Part shown: piece after piece, positions 36,093-44,455 of the stretch | Layout of the letters: every line of letters begins with the position of its first letter | How positions within the stretch are numbered: position 1 is the first letter of the stretch | DNA from: Limosilactobacillus reuteri | Lineage (GTDB): Bacteria; Bacillota; Bacilli; Lactobacillales; Lactobacillaceae | Assembly: GCF_034259105.1 (NCBI RefSeq) | Contig: NZ_CP139478.1 | Span: 1,477,001 to 1,541,000, forward strand | Length of the DNA: 64,000 nucleotides | Reading direction: 5' to 3' | Notes under the pieces: model-generated | The model's input: only the letters and a program-made list of their open reading frames with translations | The model's database searches: none | What the model was told of the DNA's origin: nothing | Program-made: the position numbers and the translations under genes

Positions 36093-37167
36093 CCCGAAAT
36101 GTCAATTTAAGTTAGAAAGAAAATAGTTGCTCATCAGTGACGTAAGACATGAATACTTCATATGGAGTTCGATAGCCTAGTGATTTACGGGGCAGGTTAT
36201 TTTGCTTACTCATCAGTTGGGTTACCAATTCATCAGGAAGATTGCGGAAATCTAACTGTTTCGTTAAGCCATCCCGGCGTAAAAGACCGTTGTTGTTTTC
36301 GTTCAGCCCTCGTTGATTGGGAGCACCAACCTCGGCAAAGTAAGTGTGAAGGTCAAATTGATTGGCAATCTCGCGCCAGCCGGCGAATTCTTTTCCGTTG
36401 TCAAAGGTAATCGATTTGAAGAAGTGCCGCGGGAATTTCCGAAGCCACTGACTTAAGTGTTGGTTAATCGCATCAGCCGTCTTTTCGTGCACATTGAGTA
36501 CAATTTCGACCTTCGATTGGCGTTCGGTCAGGGTCATTACCGCCCCTTGGTGCTTTTTGCCTTGGACGGTATCAGCTTCAAGGTGCCCAAATTCAGTGGC
36601 ATAGTGCGGAAAGTCCTTGGCACGCTCGTGAATACTTCGCCCCAATTGGCCAGCCTTCCCACGGCGCTCGACATAGCCATTCGGGTGCCGCTTACCTCGC
36701 ATCGGCAAGGAACGGACATCGAAGCCGAACTGGCCACGTTCAAACATCCGGTAAAGAGTTCGCCGGTTACAACTAATTGGGCGCTCAGCGCGCCCAATAA
36801 TGGTATCAGGCGTCCACCCCTGGGCAATTTTGTCGTTGATATAAGTGAGTTCAGCCAGTGACAACTGAGTACGTTTTCGGCCACAACGTTGCTTATTGCG
36901 CATATAGTGATCTTGATAATCAGCAATTGAGGCACCGGTTTCCAGGTAACGATAAACGCGATAAACGGTTTCGGCGCAACGTTTGATCATTTGGGCCACT
37001 CGGTACGCTTTAAGCTTTTGCACGAAAGAATGGGCGATGATTGTCAGCTCGTTTGTGGTAAGATGGGTGTAAGTCATTTGTGGTTTCCTTTCTTTTGTTT
37101 AGGGGTATTCAAAAGTCTACCACAAATGGCTTTTCTATTTTTCTAACTTAATTTTACAAACGGCGTT
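36093..37167 (-). mobile_element. IS30-family element, type A, copy 2
   Basis: This 1075-bp element has the same ends as the copy at 18959-20033 but the opposite orientation. No matching target repeat flanks it (CTTT on one side, TATA on the other). It lies between the membrane protein gene and the LytTR gene. With copy 1 it brackets 16 kb of sequence in inverted orientation. Confidence 0.9.
36112..37077 (-). CDS. IS30-family transposase (type A)
   Basis: The 321-residue transposase is intact with all three catalytic residues (ADTVQG, FDNGKE, LNENNNG). It is nearly identical to the copy at 19049 with five or so substitutions, so the two inserted or duplicated recently. Confidence 0.95.
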   Translation of the reverse strand: MTYTHLTTNELTIIAHSFVQKLKAYRVAQMIKRCAETVYRVYRYLETGASIADYQDHYMRNKQRCGRKRTQLSLAELTYINDKIAQGWTPDTIIGRAERPISCNRRTLYRMFERGQFGFDVRSLPMRGKRHPNGYVERRGKAGQLGRSIHERAKDFPHYATEFGHLEADTVQGKKHQGAVMTLTERQSKVEIVLNVHEKTADAINQHLSQWLRKFPRHFFKSITFDNGKEFAGWREIANQFDLHTYFAEVGAPNQRGLNENNNGLLRRDGLTKQLDFRNLPDELVTQLMSKQNNLPRKSLGYRTPYEVFMSYVTDEQLFSF

Positions 37168-37294
37168 TATAAAAACTAACGACCAATAATTTAAGGAATT
37201 TTACCATTTGCTGCAAATTTCTGACCACTTATTACATATACAATATAAGCGGTAACAAATATAATATACTTAGATTAGAAAGGAAGTGGGAACT

Positions 37295-37729
37295 ATGAAA
37301 GTAAACTGTCATATTGACCCTAATATTGAAGAGGAACATCTCGATTTATTTGTCCGTGAAATGAATCCCCAAATTAGCAACCTCTTAAAAAGTTTCACAA
37401 GTACCGAACCAGTATTATGGTGTTATGACGCAGATCAAATTATCCCCATTAAATTCTCGGATATCTTTGAACTAACTGTCGCTAAGACCGGTACTAAAAT
37501 TTCAACAAAAGATCACACCTATTTTTATCGTGAACGGTTATCCCACTTCAAAAGCAATCTTCCGAATGACTTTATTGAAGCATCTGGCAGCACTATTTTT
37601 AATTATCATTACCTTGATCACCTTGAGTTATTAGATAATGGCTTGATAGATGCAATTTTAACGAATGGTAGCCATATTCAGATTTCGCGACGAAAAATCA
37701 AAAATTTGAAAGCGAGGTTAGGACTATGA
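37295..37729 (+). CDS. LytTR-type DNA-binding regulator
   Basis: This 144-residue protein has a C-terminal LytTR DNA-binding domain (IIPIKFSDIFELTVAKTGTKIST, RERLSHFKSNLP, GSHIQISRRKIKNLKARL) and a short N-terminal segment. No receiver domain is present. I place the start at 37295 (MKVNCHID) because AAAGGAAG lies just upstream; a GTG at 37286 would overlap it. It overlaps the DUF3021 gene by 4 bp. Such pairs typically form a membrane-protein-controlled switch acting on their own promoter. Confidence 0.88.
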   Translation: MKVNCHIDPNIEEEHLDLFVREMNPQISNLLKSFTSTEPVLWCYDADQIIPIKFSDIFELTVAKTGTKISTKDHTYFYRERLSHFKSNLPNDFIEASGSTIFNYHYLDHLELLDNGLIDAILTNGSHIQISRRKIKNLKARLGL

Positions 37730-38172
37730 AAAAATATGTCAAATATACGATTGGTTTCTCAGCGATTGGTGTTCTAATTGGTCTAGCAATCTCTTTAGTT
37801 TTCAATTATCTTAATGGCAGTACCATCTACTACCCATCATCCCCTAATTTTGTTAACCAATTCGCTCATCCCCTTAACAGCGTAACTGTTTCTGTTGTTT
37901 TATGGATGTTAATTGGCTGTGTTTTTGGGTTTGGTAGTTTAATTTTTGAACTTAAAAATTGGTCACTGCTAAAGAAAACGATCATTAATTTTTGCGCTTA
38001 TTATGCTGGCTTTGCGCCATTAGCAATCCTATGCGGTTGGTTCCCGCTGACTTGGCTTAATTTTGCTATCTTCACGCTTATCTTTATTGTAATTTATGCC
38101 ATAATTTGGAGCCTTAATTGGTATTCGATAAAAAAGGAGATTCGCTCAATTAATCAGCAAATCAAAAAGTAG
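37726..38172 (+). CDS. DUF3021 family membrane protein
   Basis: This 148-residue protein has four membrane segments and fits DUF3021, the usual partner of stand-alone LytTR regulators. In studied LytTR systems the membrane partner inhibits the regulator. The ATGA overlap with the regulator gene indicates coupled translation. The signal sensed is unknown. Confidence 0.85.
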   Translation: MKKYVKYTIGFSAIGVLIGLAISLVFNYLNGSTIYYPSSPNFVNQFAHPLNSVTVSVVLWMLIGCVFGFGSLIFELKNWSLLKKTIINFCAYYAGFAPLAILCGWFPLTWLNFAIFTLIFIVIYAIIWSLNWYSIKKEIRSINQQIKK

Positions 38173-38179
38173 TTTTCCC

Positions 38180-39103
38180 TCACATTTGATTGTAATAAGC
38201 CTGGACCAATTCAACAAAGTTATTAATGTTATAAGTTGTTCCAAATAGCTTACGAGCCGCTGTCGACCAATAAGAAATCGGGTCTTCGTGATCAGTCCCA
38301 CCAAGATAGCTTGAAATCATTGCATGGGTCCAAACAGTTCCCCCACCATCTTTGGTTCCCTTCGTCACGGGCAAATTATTCTGTTTTAAGATATAGGCTG
38401 TATAATAAGCAGCGTTGCCAAGCTGGTTTGCAAAAGATGCTGCGGTATATTCATGAGGCATTTCAAACTGGACAAAGTATGGATTAGCATATGGCCCCGC
38501 TCCTTCTGCCATATATTTTGTATCGGCAATATTAATAATTTGTTGATTATCAATAAATGTATGAACAAACACTCTAGTTGAACTATAATTTTGCTTCATG
38601 TAAGATACTTCACTACTAATCGTTGAATTTTCATTCCCAGTATCGTGAATTACGACCCCACGAGGATTTCCAGATGAAGTACTATACCCGCGTTGTTCAA
38701 ATATACTTGAAATTTGTTTAGTAATTTTAGCGTGTGGAAGGCCAGATTGAGTAAGATAACTATTGATTTCGTTGTTCATTTTCAACTCAATATCGGCGAC
38801 CCGAACAAAATAATTTTTTCCATTATAGTTAATCCGTGCGTAAGTATCATCGTTATCATTAGAAGTCAGATAGTAGCGATTGACCTTAACTAAGGCTTGA
38901 TTAGGCAGGTTGGCACGTTGAATTGCTGAAAGTGAATTATATACTCTTGCACCACTGCTTAACGTAGCCGTTTCACTAACAGCATATGAATTACTAACCT
39001 CCCGCGTATGATGAGAATAAAACCAACTCCCACCAATTATTGCCGCGACGATTATAATAAGTGATAGATATATTAAATTTTGTTTTTTCTTTCTCTTTGC
39101 CAT
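38180..39103 (-). CDS. membrane-anchored N-acetylmuramoyl-L-alanine amidase (Amidase_2)
   Basis: This 307-residue protein has an N-terminal membrane anchor (LIYLSLIIIVAAIIGGSWFY), an SH3-like segment (about residues 45-105) and an amidase-2 domain from about residue 140. Zinc ligands are visible as GVVIHDTG and GGTVWTHAMISSY ... TDHEDP. It would cut the bond between MurNAc and L-Ala in peptidoglycan. Extracellular location follows from the anchor. It is monocistronic. Confidence 0.88.
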   Translation of the reverse strand: MAKRKKKQNLIYLSLIIIVAAIIGGSWFYSHHTREVSNSYAVSETATLSSGARVYNSLSAIQRANLPNQALVKVNRYYLTSNDNDDTYARINYNGKNYFVRVADIELKMNNEINSYLTQSGLPHAKITKQISSIFEQRGYSTSSGNPRGVVIHDTGNENSTISSEVSYMKQNYSSTRVFVHTFIDNQQIINIADTKYMAEGAGPYANPYFVQFEMPHEYTAASFANQLGNAAYYTAYILKQNNLPVTKGTKDGGGTVWTHAMISSYLGGTDHEDPISYWSTAARKLFGTTYNINNFVELVQAYYNQM

Positions 39104-39169
39104 ACCAGTTATTGTAACGAATAAATTTGAATTTTGTAGGAAAAAACTAATTATTTATAAGTGAAGTTA

Positions 39170-39216
39170 AAAATCCCTTGCCGTCATCAATACTGAAAGC
39201 AAGGGATCATTTTTAT
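39170..39216. terminator. orphan terminator-like hairpin
   Basis: AAAAATCCCTTGC pairs with GCAAGGGATCATTTTT. It lies between divergent genes (amidase and monooxygenase), so no present gene ends here; it may be the remains of a lost gene or an attenuator. Confidence 0.5.
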
Positions 39217-39976
39217 TTACCAACCATTAATCAATCCCAGATTTAATATGCCACTTACGTGATCAACACCTATACACGTGGTATTGTTAAATAAAAATAT
39301 TTATGATGTTATATACTTATAAAAAATAACCAAAAGGAAGGAGCAACTAATTATGAATGTCGAATTAGGAATCTCAACATTTGGTGAAACGACCCCACTC
39401 GAAAAAACAGGTAAGGCAATTAGCCATGATGAACGGATTAGAAATCTTATTGAAGAAGTAGAATTGGCCGACAAAGTAGGAATTGATGCATATGCTATCG
39501 GTGAACACCACCGTAAAGACTTTGCAGTTTCGGCACCTGAAATCATTATAGCGATGGCGGCCGCAAAAACAAAACAAATTCATCTTTCAAGTGCCACTAC
39601 TAATTTACCAACGATTGATCCAATTCGAGTTTTTGAACAATATGCCACAATTGATGCAATGGCTCCTGGAAGAATTGAAATTATGGCTGGCCGCGGATCA
39701 TTTACTGAAGCTTTTGACTTATTTGGTTATGATCTTGATAATTATGATGAACTATTTAAAGAAAAATTGGAGATGCTAGTTGAAATTAACCGGAACGAAA
39801 TTCTTGATTGGCCAAAAGGAAAGTTTACGCCAAAAGTTGATCATATTGGAATCTATCCTCGGCCAAAGAAGCCATTGAAAATATCGCTAGCTACTGGTGG
39901 CAATCCTAACTCGACCATTAGAGCGGCTGAAATGGGGTACTGTGCCCTGTCAAGTTTACACATTAAATAATAAAAA

Positions 39977-40825
39977 TTAGTTGGCCTTGCCAAAACGGTA
40001 TTCCGCTGCGGTAAGGTCATTTCTCTTCGCTGAGATAAATTTTTCAGTGAAATAGGTAATTCCTTCTCTAACTTGTCCTTCTAGTTCTAATAATGTTTGT
40101 GCTTTAGGCAGGTGTGCGATCCAAATAGCCTTAAAATCTGCCCACCAATTTTCTATTACGGCATTGTCAGCCGGTGTCCCTGGTGCTGAATAACTGTGTT
40201 GGGCATCATTAACTACTAAATACTGATTAAATGCTTTGGAAGTATACGCCGCACCACGATCAGTATGAATTAACGGAGCTAGTGTTCCTTCCTTCATCCG
40301 TGCTTGCTCGAACACTTGAACTACTCCTTCAGCGGTTTCTGTAGGTGTAATTAACCAGCTTACTGGATATTGACCATATAAATCTAATACTACATGTAGA
40401 CGAACTTTATTAAGCCGGATTCCGTAATTTAGTTCCGTCGTATCCGTAACCCAAACTTGGTTAGCTGCGGTTTGGTCAAATTGTCGGTTAAGAATATTTT
40501 CAGCTTCATAAGTTTGCTGGGCTTGAATACGTTTATGGGTTGGCTGACGATAGTCAGCTTTGATACTATGGTCTTTCATAATGCGAATGACTCGTTTCTT
40601 ATTGACGGTATAAGGAATCTGATGACTTAACTTGATTAACCTAGTCATTTTGTCATAGCCAACGCTTTGCTTGTGTTCATTTTCTAACTGTTTAATCAAT
40701 TGGAGAATCTCCGATTCTTCAATCTCATATTTAGTCGGTTCATGTTTCAGCCATTTGTAGTAAGCCTGTCTAGTAATTCCAGCGACCTTGGTCAATTCAC
40801 TAATAGAATAACCTTCATTGTTCAT
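39977..40825 (-). CDS. IS3-family transposase OrfB (integrase catalytic core)
   Basis: This 282-residue protein has an HTH_21 segment and the rve core with the DDE residues in VWVTDTTEL, LIHTDRGAAY and AVIENWWADFK. Its start overlaps the OrfA stop by 4 bp (ATGA). Both frames look intact, so the element may be mobile. In the family OrfB acts alone or as an OrfAB fusion through frameshifting. Confidence 0.93.
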   Translation of the reverse strand: MNNEGYSISELTKVAGITRQAYYKWLKHEPTKYEIEESEILQLIKQLENEHKQSVGYDKMTRLIKLSHQIPYTVNKKRVIRIMKDHSIKADYRQPTHKRIQAQQTYEAENILNRQFDQTAANQVWVTDTTELNYGIRLNKVRLHVVLDLYGQYPVSWLITPTETAEGVVQVFEQARMKEGTLAPLIHTDRGAAYTSKAFNQYLVVNDAQHSYSAPGTPADNAVIENWWADFKAIWIAHLPKAQTLLELEGQVREGITYFTEKFISAKRNDLTAAEYRFGKAN

Positions 40826-41538
40826 TTCTTGAATCGCTTGATATCGTCCGGTCGTTTCACCTCCCGATTGCGTATTTCGACTAATTTTTTTGCAAAAGCG
40901 ATTTGCAGCTCCCGTTCACGGTCACGAGCTTCTAGCTCACGAACTCGTTTCCTTAGTCTTTCTAGTTCATTAGTGGGCTCTTTTCCTTTATTACGCCCAC
41001 GGTTATCTTTTAGTACTTCCCAGTCGCTATTTACTCGGTACTTCCGTACCCAAGAATAAACTCGTTGGTAACTAATATCATACTTCTCTGCAGCCGCTTT
41101 ATAGTTATTGTTATGTTCAATTGTCCATCGGACAATCTGCCTCTTTTCATCAAAGGTTACTTTTCGTCCCATTTTTCTGACTCGCTTTCTCGTTGTCTGA
41201 TTAACTCGGAGTTTGTCATTATTGTAACTGATAACCCATTGATGTAGTTGAGAAATATTTCTAATTTGATACTGCTGGAGAATTGCTTGATTAGTATACT
41301 TGCCAGAAAGATAAGCTTTTACAGCAGTTAACTTAGTCTCTAATGAGTACTTCTGATTATGCTTAGGTCTAATTAATCCCGCCAATCCAGCGAGTAGGAA
41401 TTGCTTAATCCACTTACTCATGTTTGCTGGTCGGACACCATGGTAATCGGAGTACACCGTTAAACCATAATCCGATTTCTGATAATCATGAAGTAATTTA
41501 AGCTTTTCAATAGTTGAATAACTTACAATGCAAAACAC
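40822..41538 (-). CDS. IS3-family transposase OrfA (helix-turn-helix protein)
   Basis: This 238-residue protein has two helix-turn-helix units (TIEKLKLLHDYQKSDYG; KRQIVRWTIEHNNNYKAAAEKYDIS) and a C-terminal leucine-rich coiled coil (ELERLRKRVRELEARDRE), as in IS150-type OrfA. It is long for an OrfA. It binds the ends of the element. Confidence 0.9.
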   Translation of the reverse strand: MFCIVSYSTIEKLKLLHDYQKSDYGLTVYSDYHGVRPANMSKWIKQFLLAGLAGLIRPKHNQKYSLETKLTAVKAYLSGKYTNQAILQQYQIRNISQLHQWVISYNNDKLRVNQTTRKRVRKMGRKVTFDEKRQIVRWTIEHNNNYKAAAEKYDISYQRVYSWVRKYRVNSDWEVLKDNRGRNKGKEPTNELERLRKRVRELEARDRERELQIAFAKKLVEIRNREVKRPDDIKRFKK

Positions 41539-42095
41539 CCCCTAGGATTCACACTTTTATTATTTAAAGTGTCAACCCTAAGGGGTATTGTACGTGGGAT
41601 TACCAATCGTTTATGCAATTATTGGTGGCCAGATGGATGCCTTTAAGCCATTAGTACAGCTCTATCGTGTTGTGGCTGAAAAAACAGGTCACAAATTAAG
41701 TGAGATGCCTGTTTCTGCCCACTCGTGGGGATGGCTAAGCGATGACAAGGAAAAGGCAATCAAAGAATACTTCTACCCAACTAAATTGCTTGTTGATACG
41801 ATTAGTAAAGAGCGGCCTCAATGGACTGGCATGACATATGAACAATACCTTGAAAGCATTGGCGAAAATGGTGTTATTTTTGTCGGGGATGCCGATACGG
41901 TTGCTGACAAGATTATTAAAATGATGGAATTGCTTGGCTTGAAGCGTTTCTACCTTCACTTGCCAATTGCCTCAATGCCCCATAAAGATGTATTAAAAGC
42001 AATTGAAATTTATGGGAAAGAGGTTGTACCAAAAGTCAAAAAATATTTCAAGGATAAAAGCAAATTGAATGACTTTTCAATTAAATGGAAAGAAT

Positions 42096-42150
42096 AAAAA
42101 GACAGACAGTTCAATGCACAAAGATTCTGTACATTGAACTGTCTTTTTTG
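42096..42150 (+). terminator. terminator after the monooxygenase gene
   Basis: GACAGACAGTTCAATG pairs with CATTGAACTGTC around a short loop and is followed by six T. Confidence 0.85.
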
Positions 42151-42221
42151 TTCCAAGTTACCACTATAACCTGTTAATTTATCAATAATATTTCCCAGAA
42201 AATAATTACCTAACCGTATCT

Positions 42222-42875
42222 TTAGTTAAAATGTAAAATTTCATTTACAGGACGACGCTCTGAATGGTAGCTATTAATTGTCGTATCAGCCGAATACCCA
42301 AGCGAGATACCAACGATAAACCGTTCATCGTCTGGCACATTCAAAGTTTGGTGAAGAATAGCTGGGAAACGAACGCTGTTATAGGTTGGAATTGTTCCTA
42401 AACCATAAGCAGTTGCGGCTAACATAATGTTTTCAGCAAATAAGCCCGCATCAAAAATCGACCAATCTGGTGAAGCTTTAGGAATAGTAATATAAAGAAT
42501 TACTGGCGAATCATATAAAGTATTGCTGGCATTTGTCATCTTTTCATGTGCCTCATCAAAATTAGCAAAATGATGAACAATCCCATGTCGCCATTGCTTC
42601 ATATTATCTTGGGTTTGCGGTGCCCAATCTTCACGGCTCATCACTGGCAAATCTGAATTTCCTTGATTACCTGCAATATCTTGATCACGATAAGCATTCT
42701 TAATTTCTTGTAATGTATCACCCATCGCACAATATACTTGCCAAGGTTGAGAGTTTACCCATGATGGAGCACGTTGAGCTAATTCAACAATTTTAGTAAT
42801 CATCTTCTTTTCAACTGGTTTGTCTGTAAATTGACGAATTGAATGGCGTTGATTAATTGCATCTTGTAAATCCAT
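42222..42875 (-). CDS. nitroreductase family protein
   Basis: This 217-residue FMN enzyme fits the nitroreductase family: RHSIRQFTDKPV at the N-terminus, RAPSWVNSQPWQVYC and GLGTIPTYNSVRFP near the C-terminus. It reduces nitro compounds or quinones using NAD(P)H. A GGAGGA site precedes the start. It appears to be monocistronic. Confidence 0.9.
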   Translation of the reverse strand: MDLQDAINQRHSIRQFTDKPVEKKMITKIVELAQRAPSWVNSQPWQVYCAMGDTLQEIKNAYRDQDIAGNQGNSDLPVMSREDWAPQTQDNMKQWRHGIVHHFANFDEAHEKMTNASNTLYDSPVILYITIPKASPDWSIFDAGLFAENIMLAATAYGLGTIPTYNSVRFPAILHQTLNVPDDERFIVGISLGYSADTTINSYHSERRPVNEILHFN

Positions 42876-42949
42876 TAGATGATTCCTCCTAAATTACATC
42901 CTCTTACTAAAGTTTAGCATATCTAGGTTTACTTTAATAAGATCTTGTA

Positions 42950-43498
42950 TTAGTCACTTGATTTCTTTCGCCGTACTGCTTCTCTAATCTTGGGATAGCG
43001 AACCATTAAGCAAGCACCATAAGTAAAACTAGTTGCGACATTTAACACCCAGATGAACCAGGCGTTGTGACTACGGAAAAATGCGATTGTGAATAAGTCT
43101 TTAAGAACCTCTTCAAACAGTTCATGTGATATTTCCGTAGCATTAATATGCACGCCATAAAATACTTCAACACTGATGCCAATTGCAAATGAAACTATCC
43201 AGCCAACAAGATAAGGCCAATTTCTTTTAACCTTCAAAATTGGCCGCTGATGGGAATCTAGTTTATTGGTGTCTTTAATCTGTGTTTTGCTTGCCTGTAG
43301 AAAGCCAATTGAAGCTCCTAAGATTAGAAGAATAATTGTAAGTCCAGCTGCCGTTAAAGATCTGACGTTTTTTAAACTCAAGACCATCATAATTGCGGAA
43401 TACACCGGGATAATTATTAGCTCAAATCGTGTTACCTTTTCATATTCAAATGTTCCTTTAATGAATTTATAGATTAATAAAATTACAAATATAGTCAT
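42950..43498 (-). CDS. membrane protein of unknown function (paralogue of 35447-36007)
   Basis: This 182-residue protein has about five hydrophobic segments and a basic C-terminus (RYPKIREAVRRKKSSD). It shares FIKGTF, IIIP.Y, EL(F/L)(E/D)EVL and the RYP..(K/R)EA ending with the protein at 35447. I do not recognise the family. The repeated presence of two copies 7 kb apart suggests duplication or related gain. Confidence 0.75.
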   Translation of the reverse strand: MTIFVILLIYKFIKGTFEYEKVTRFELIIIPVYSAIMMVLSLKNVRSLTAAGLTIILLILGASIGFLQASKTQIKDTNKLDSHQRPILKVKRNWPYLVGWIVSFAIGISVEVFYGVHINATEISHELFEEVLKDLFTIAFFRSHNAWFIWVLNVATSFTYGACLMVRYPKIREAVRRKKSSD

Positions 43499-43589
43499 TG
43501 ATAATACCCTAACTTTTAAGATTATATTTGTATTGTACTATATCTTACTTTTTAATTTTCACCATATTTAGGAGGAAATAATGAGTTTC

Positions 43590-44302
43590 CTATCCCCATG
43601 TGAAACTTTGATGTGCTTGATCAACAATTCCACTCTGAACCTTTACGTTAAAAAGTTCTTCTAGTTGAGCAGATAAGTCAGCAACTGCCCGGTCAACAGC
43701 ATCTTTATTTATATCGACAAAACCATCAATTTTGAAAAAGACACTGGTCGTATCCGGGGTAATTTTTCCCTTATCGCTTTGTCGCCAAGTCCACCGTCTT
43801 GTCCGTATTTCATTGCCAACTGCGTATACGACTTCACCTTCATCAGGAATTTCAACGTCATCTTTGCCTTCCCCAGCAGAATAAATTCATCGGTTTCTGG
43901 CTAAGCTAATCGCATCATAATATCAGTTGAAGCATTATCCAAATTATGGGTATCCATCGGCAAAGTATATTTAAAAGAAACCGCATTGTTAAGATCAACT
44001 AAAGGATTAATATGAGGAAGCTCCTTTCTTTTTGATAATCGTTTAAATAGTGCCTCAACAGAGCACAGGTATTTATTAGGATTGATTCCTAGTTACCGAA
44101 ATGCCTCCCTATAAGGAATAATTTCTGGTCGTTCTTTAACATTAACCCCTGCAAAATTTTGCTGAGCAAGCTGTTCATACTTTTCTAGTAATCGATCAAT
44201 TTCTGAATACTTTTGACGATTATCAATACCATGTGCAACCACAATGCCAACATACATGTTTGGTAACTTCTCAAAGATTTCTGGTGCAACAATAAATTTC
44301 AT
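43590..44302 (-). pseudogene. decayed B3/B4 tRNA-binding domain protein
   Basis: The first part (44302 down, MKFIVAPEIFEKLPNMYVG) resembles stand-alone B3/B4 domain proteins, related to the beta chain of phenylalanyl-tRNA synthetase. TAA after REAFR (44093-44095), TAG after MMRLA near 43904, and a one-base shift near 43885 break it. The later frame continues the family pattern: DEGEVVYAVGNEIRTRRWTWRQSD, then a C-terminal end at 43590. An AGGAGG site precedes the start. The function of such proteins is thought to be tRNA or amino acid editing; this copy is inactive. Confidence 0.8.
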
Positions 44303-44314
44303 AATTTTCCTCCT

Positions 44315-44372
44315 AAAAAACAAAAAGCTGGATAAGAAGCCCGCTGCCGTAACAACGCTCTTATCCAGCTTG
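44315..44372 (-). terminator. terminator after the reductase gene
   Basis: On the minus strand AAGCTGGATAAGA pairs with TCTTATCCAGCTT and is followed by a TTTTTGTTTTTT tract. Confidence 0.8.
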
Positions 44373-44455
44373 TAATTTTTACAAACCCTCTGAACTTAGG
44401 TTATTTAATTTTTAGATATTGTATCAAGTTGCTTTAAGGACGTTAAGAAAAAATC

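Larger units (their letters stand above)
39941..41589 (-). mobile_element. IS3-family element (IS150-like) inside the monooxygenase gene
   Basis: The element is about 1649 bp and is flanked by GTAC on both sides (39937-39940 and 41590-41593). Imperfect inverted ends share CACnTTAAATAATAAAA. Two overlapping frames (OrfA and OrfB) are intact. Confidence 0.9.
39353..42097 (+). pseudogene. luciferase-like flavin-dependent monooxygenase interrupted by an IS3 element
   Basis: The two halves, 39353-39940 and 41594-42097, rejoin without loss into a 363-residue LLM-class oxidoreductase once the IS and one copy of GTAC are removed. The restored junction reads AAEMGYVGLPIVYA. The N-terminal half has the typical EHHRKDFAVSAPE and GRIEIMAGRGSF segments. 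The family oxidises small molecules with FMNH2; the substrate is unknown. A GGAAGGAG site precedes the start. The 3' half is followed by a good terminator. The enzyme is inactive in this strain, but precise excision would restore it. Confidence 0.92.

Noticed and set aside
36457..36861. 134-residue plus-strand frame within the IS30 copy
   Set aside because: It mirrors the transposase gene and recurs only because the IS is repeated.
40822..40825. Programmed frameshift between IS3 OrfA and OrfB
   Set aside because: The overlap is a plain ATGA; I see no A-rich slippery run before the OrfA stop, so coupling is the simpler reading.
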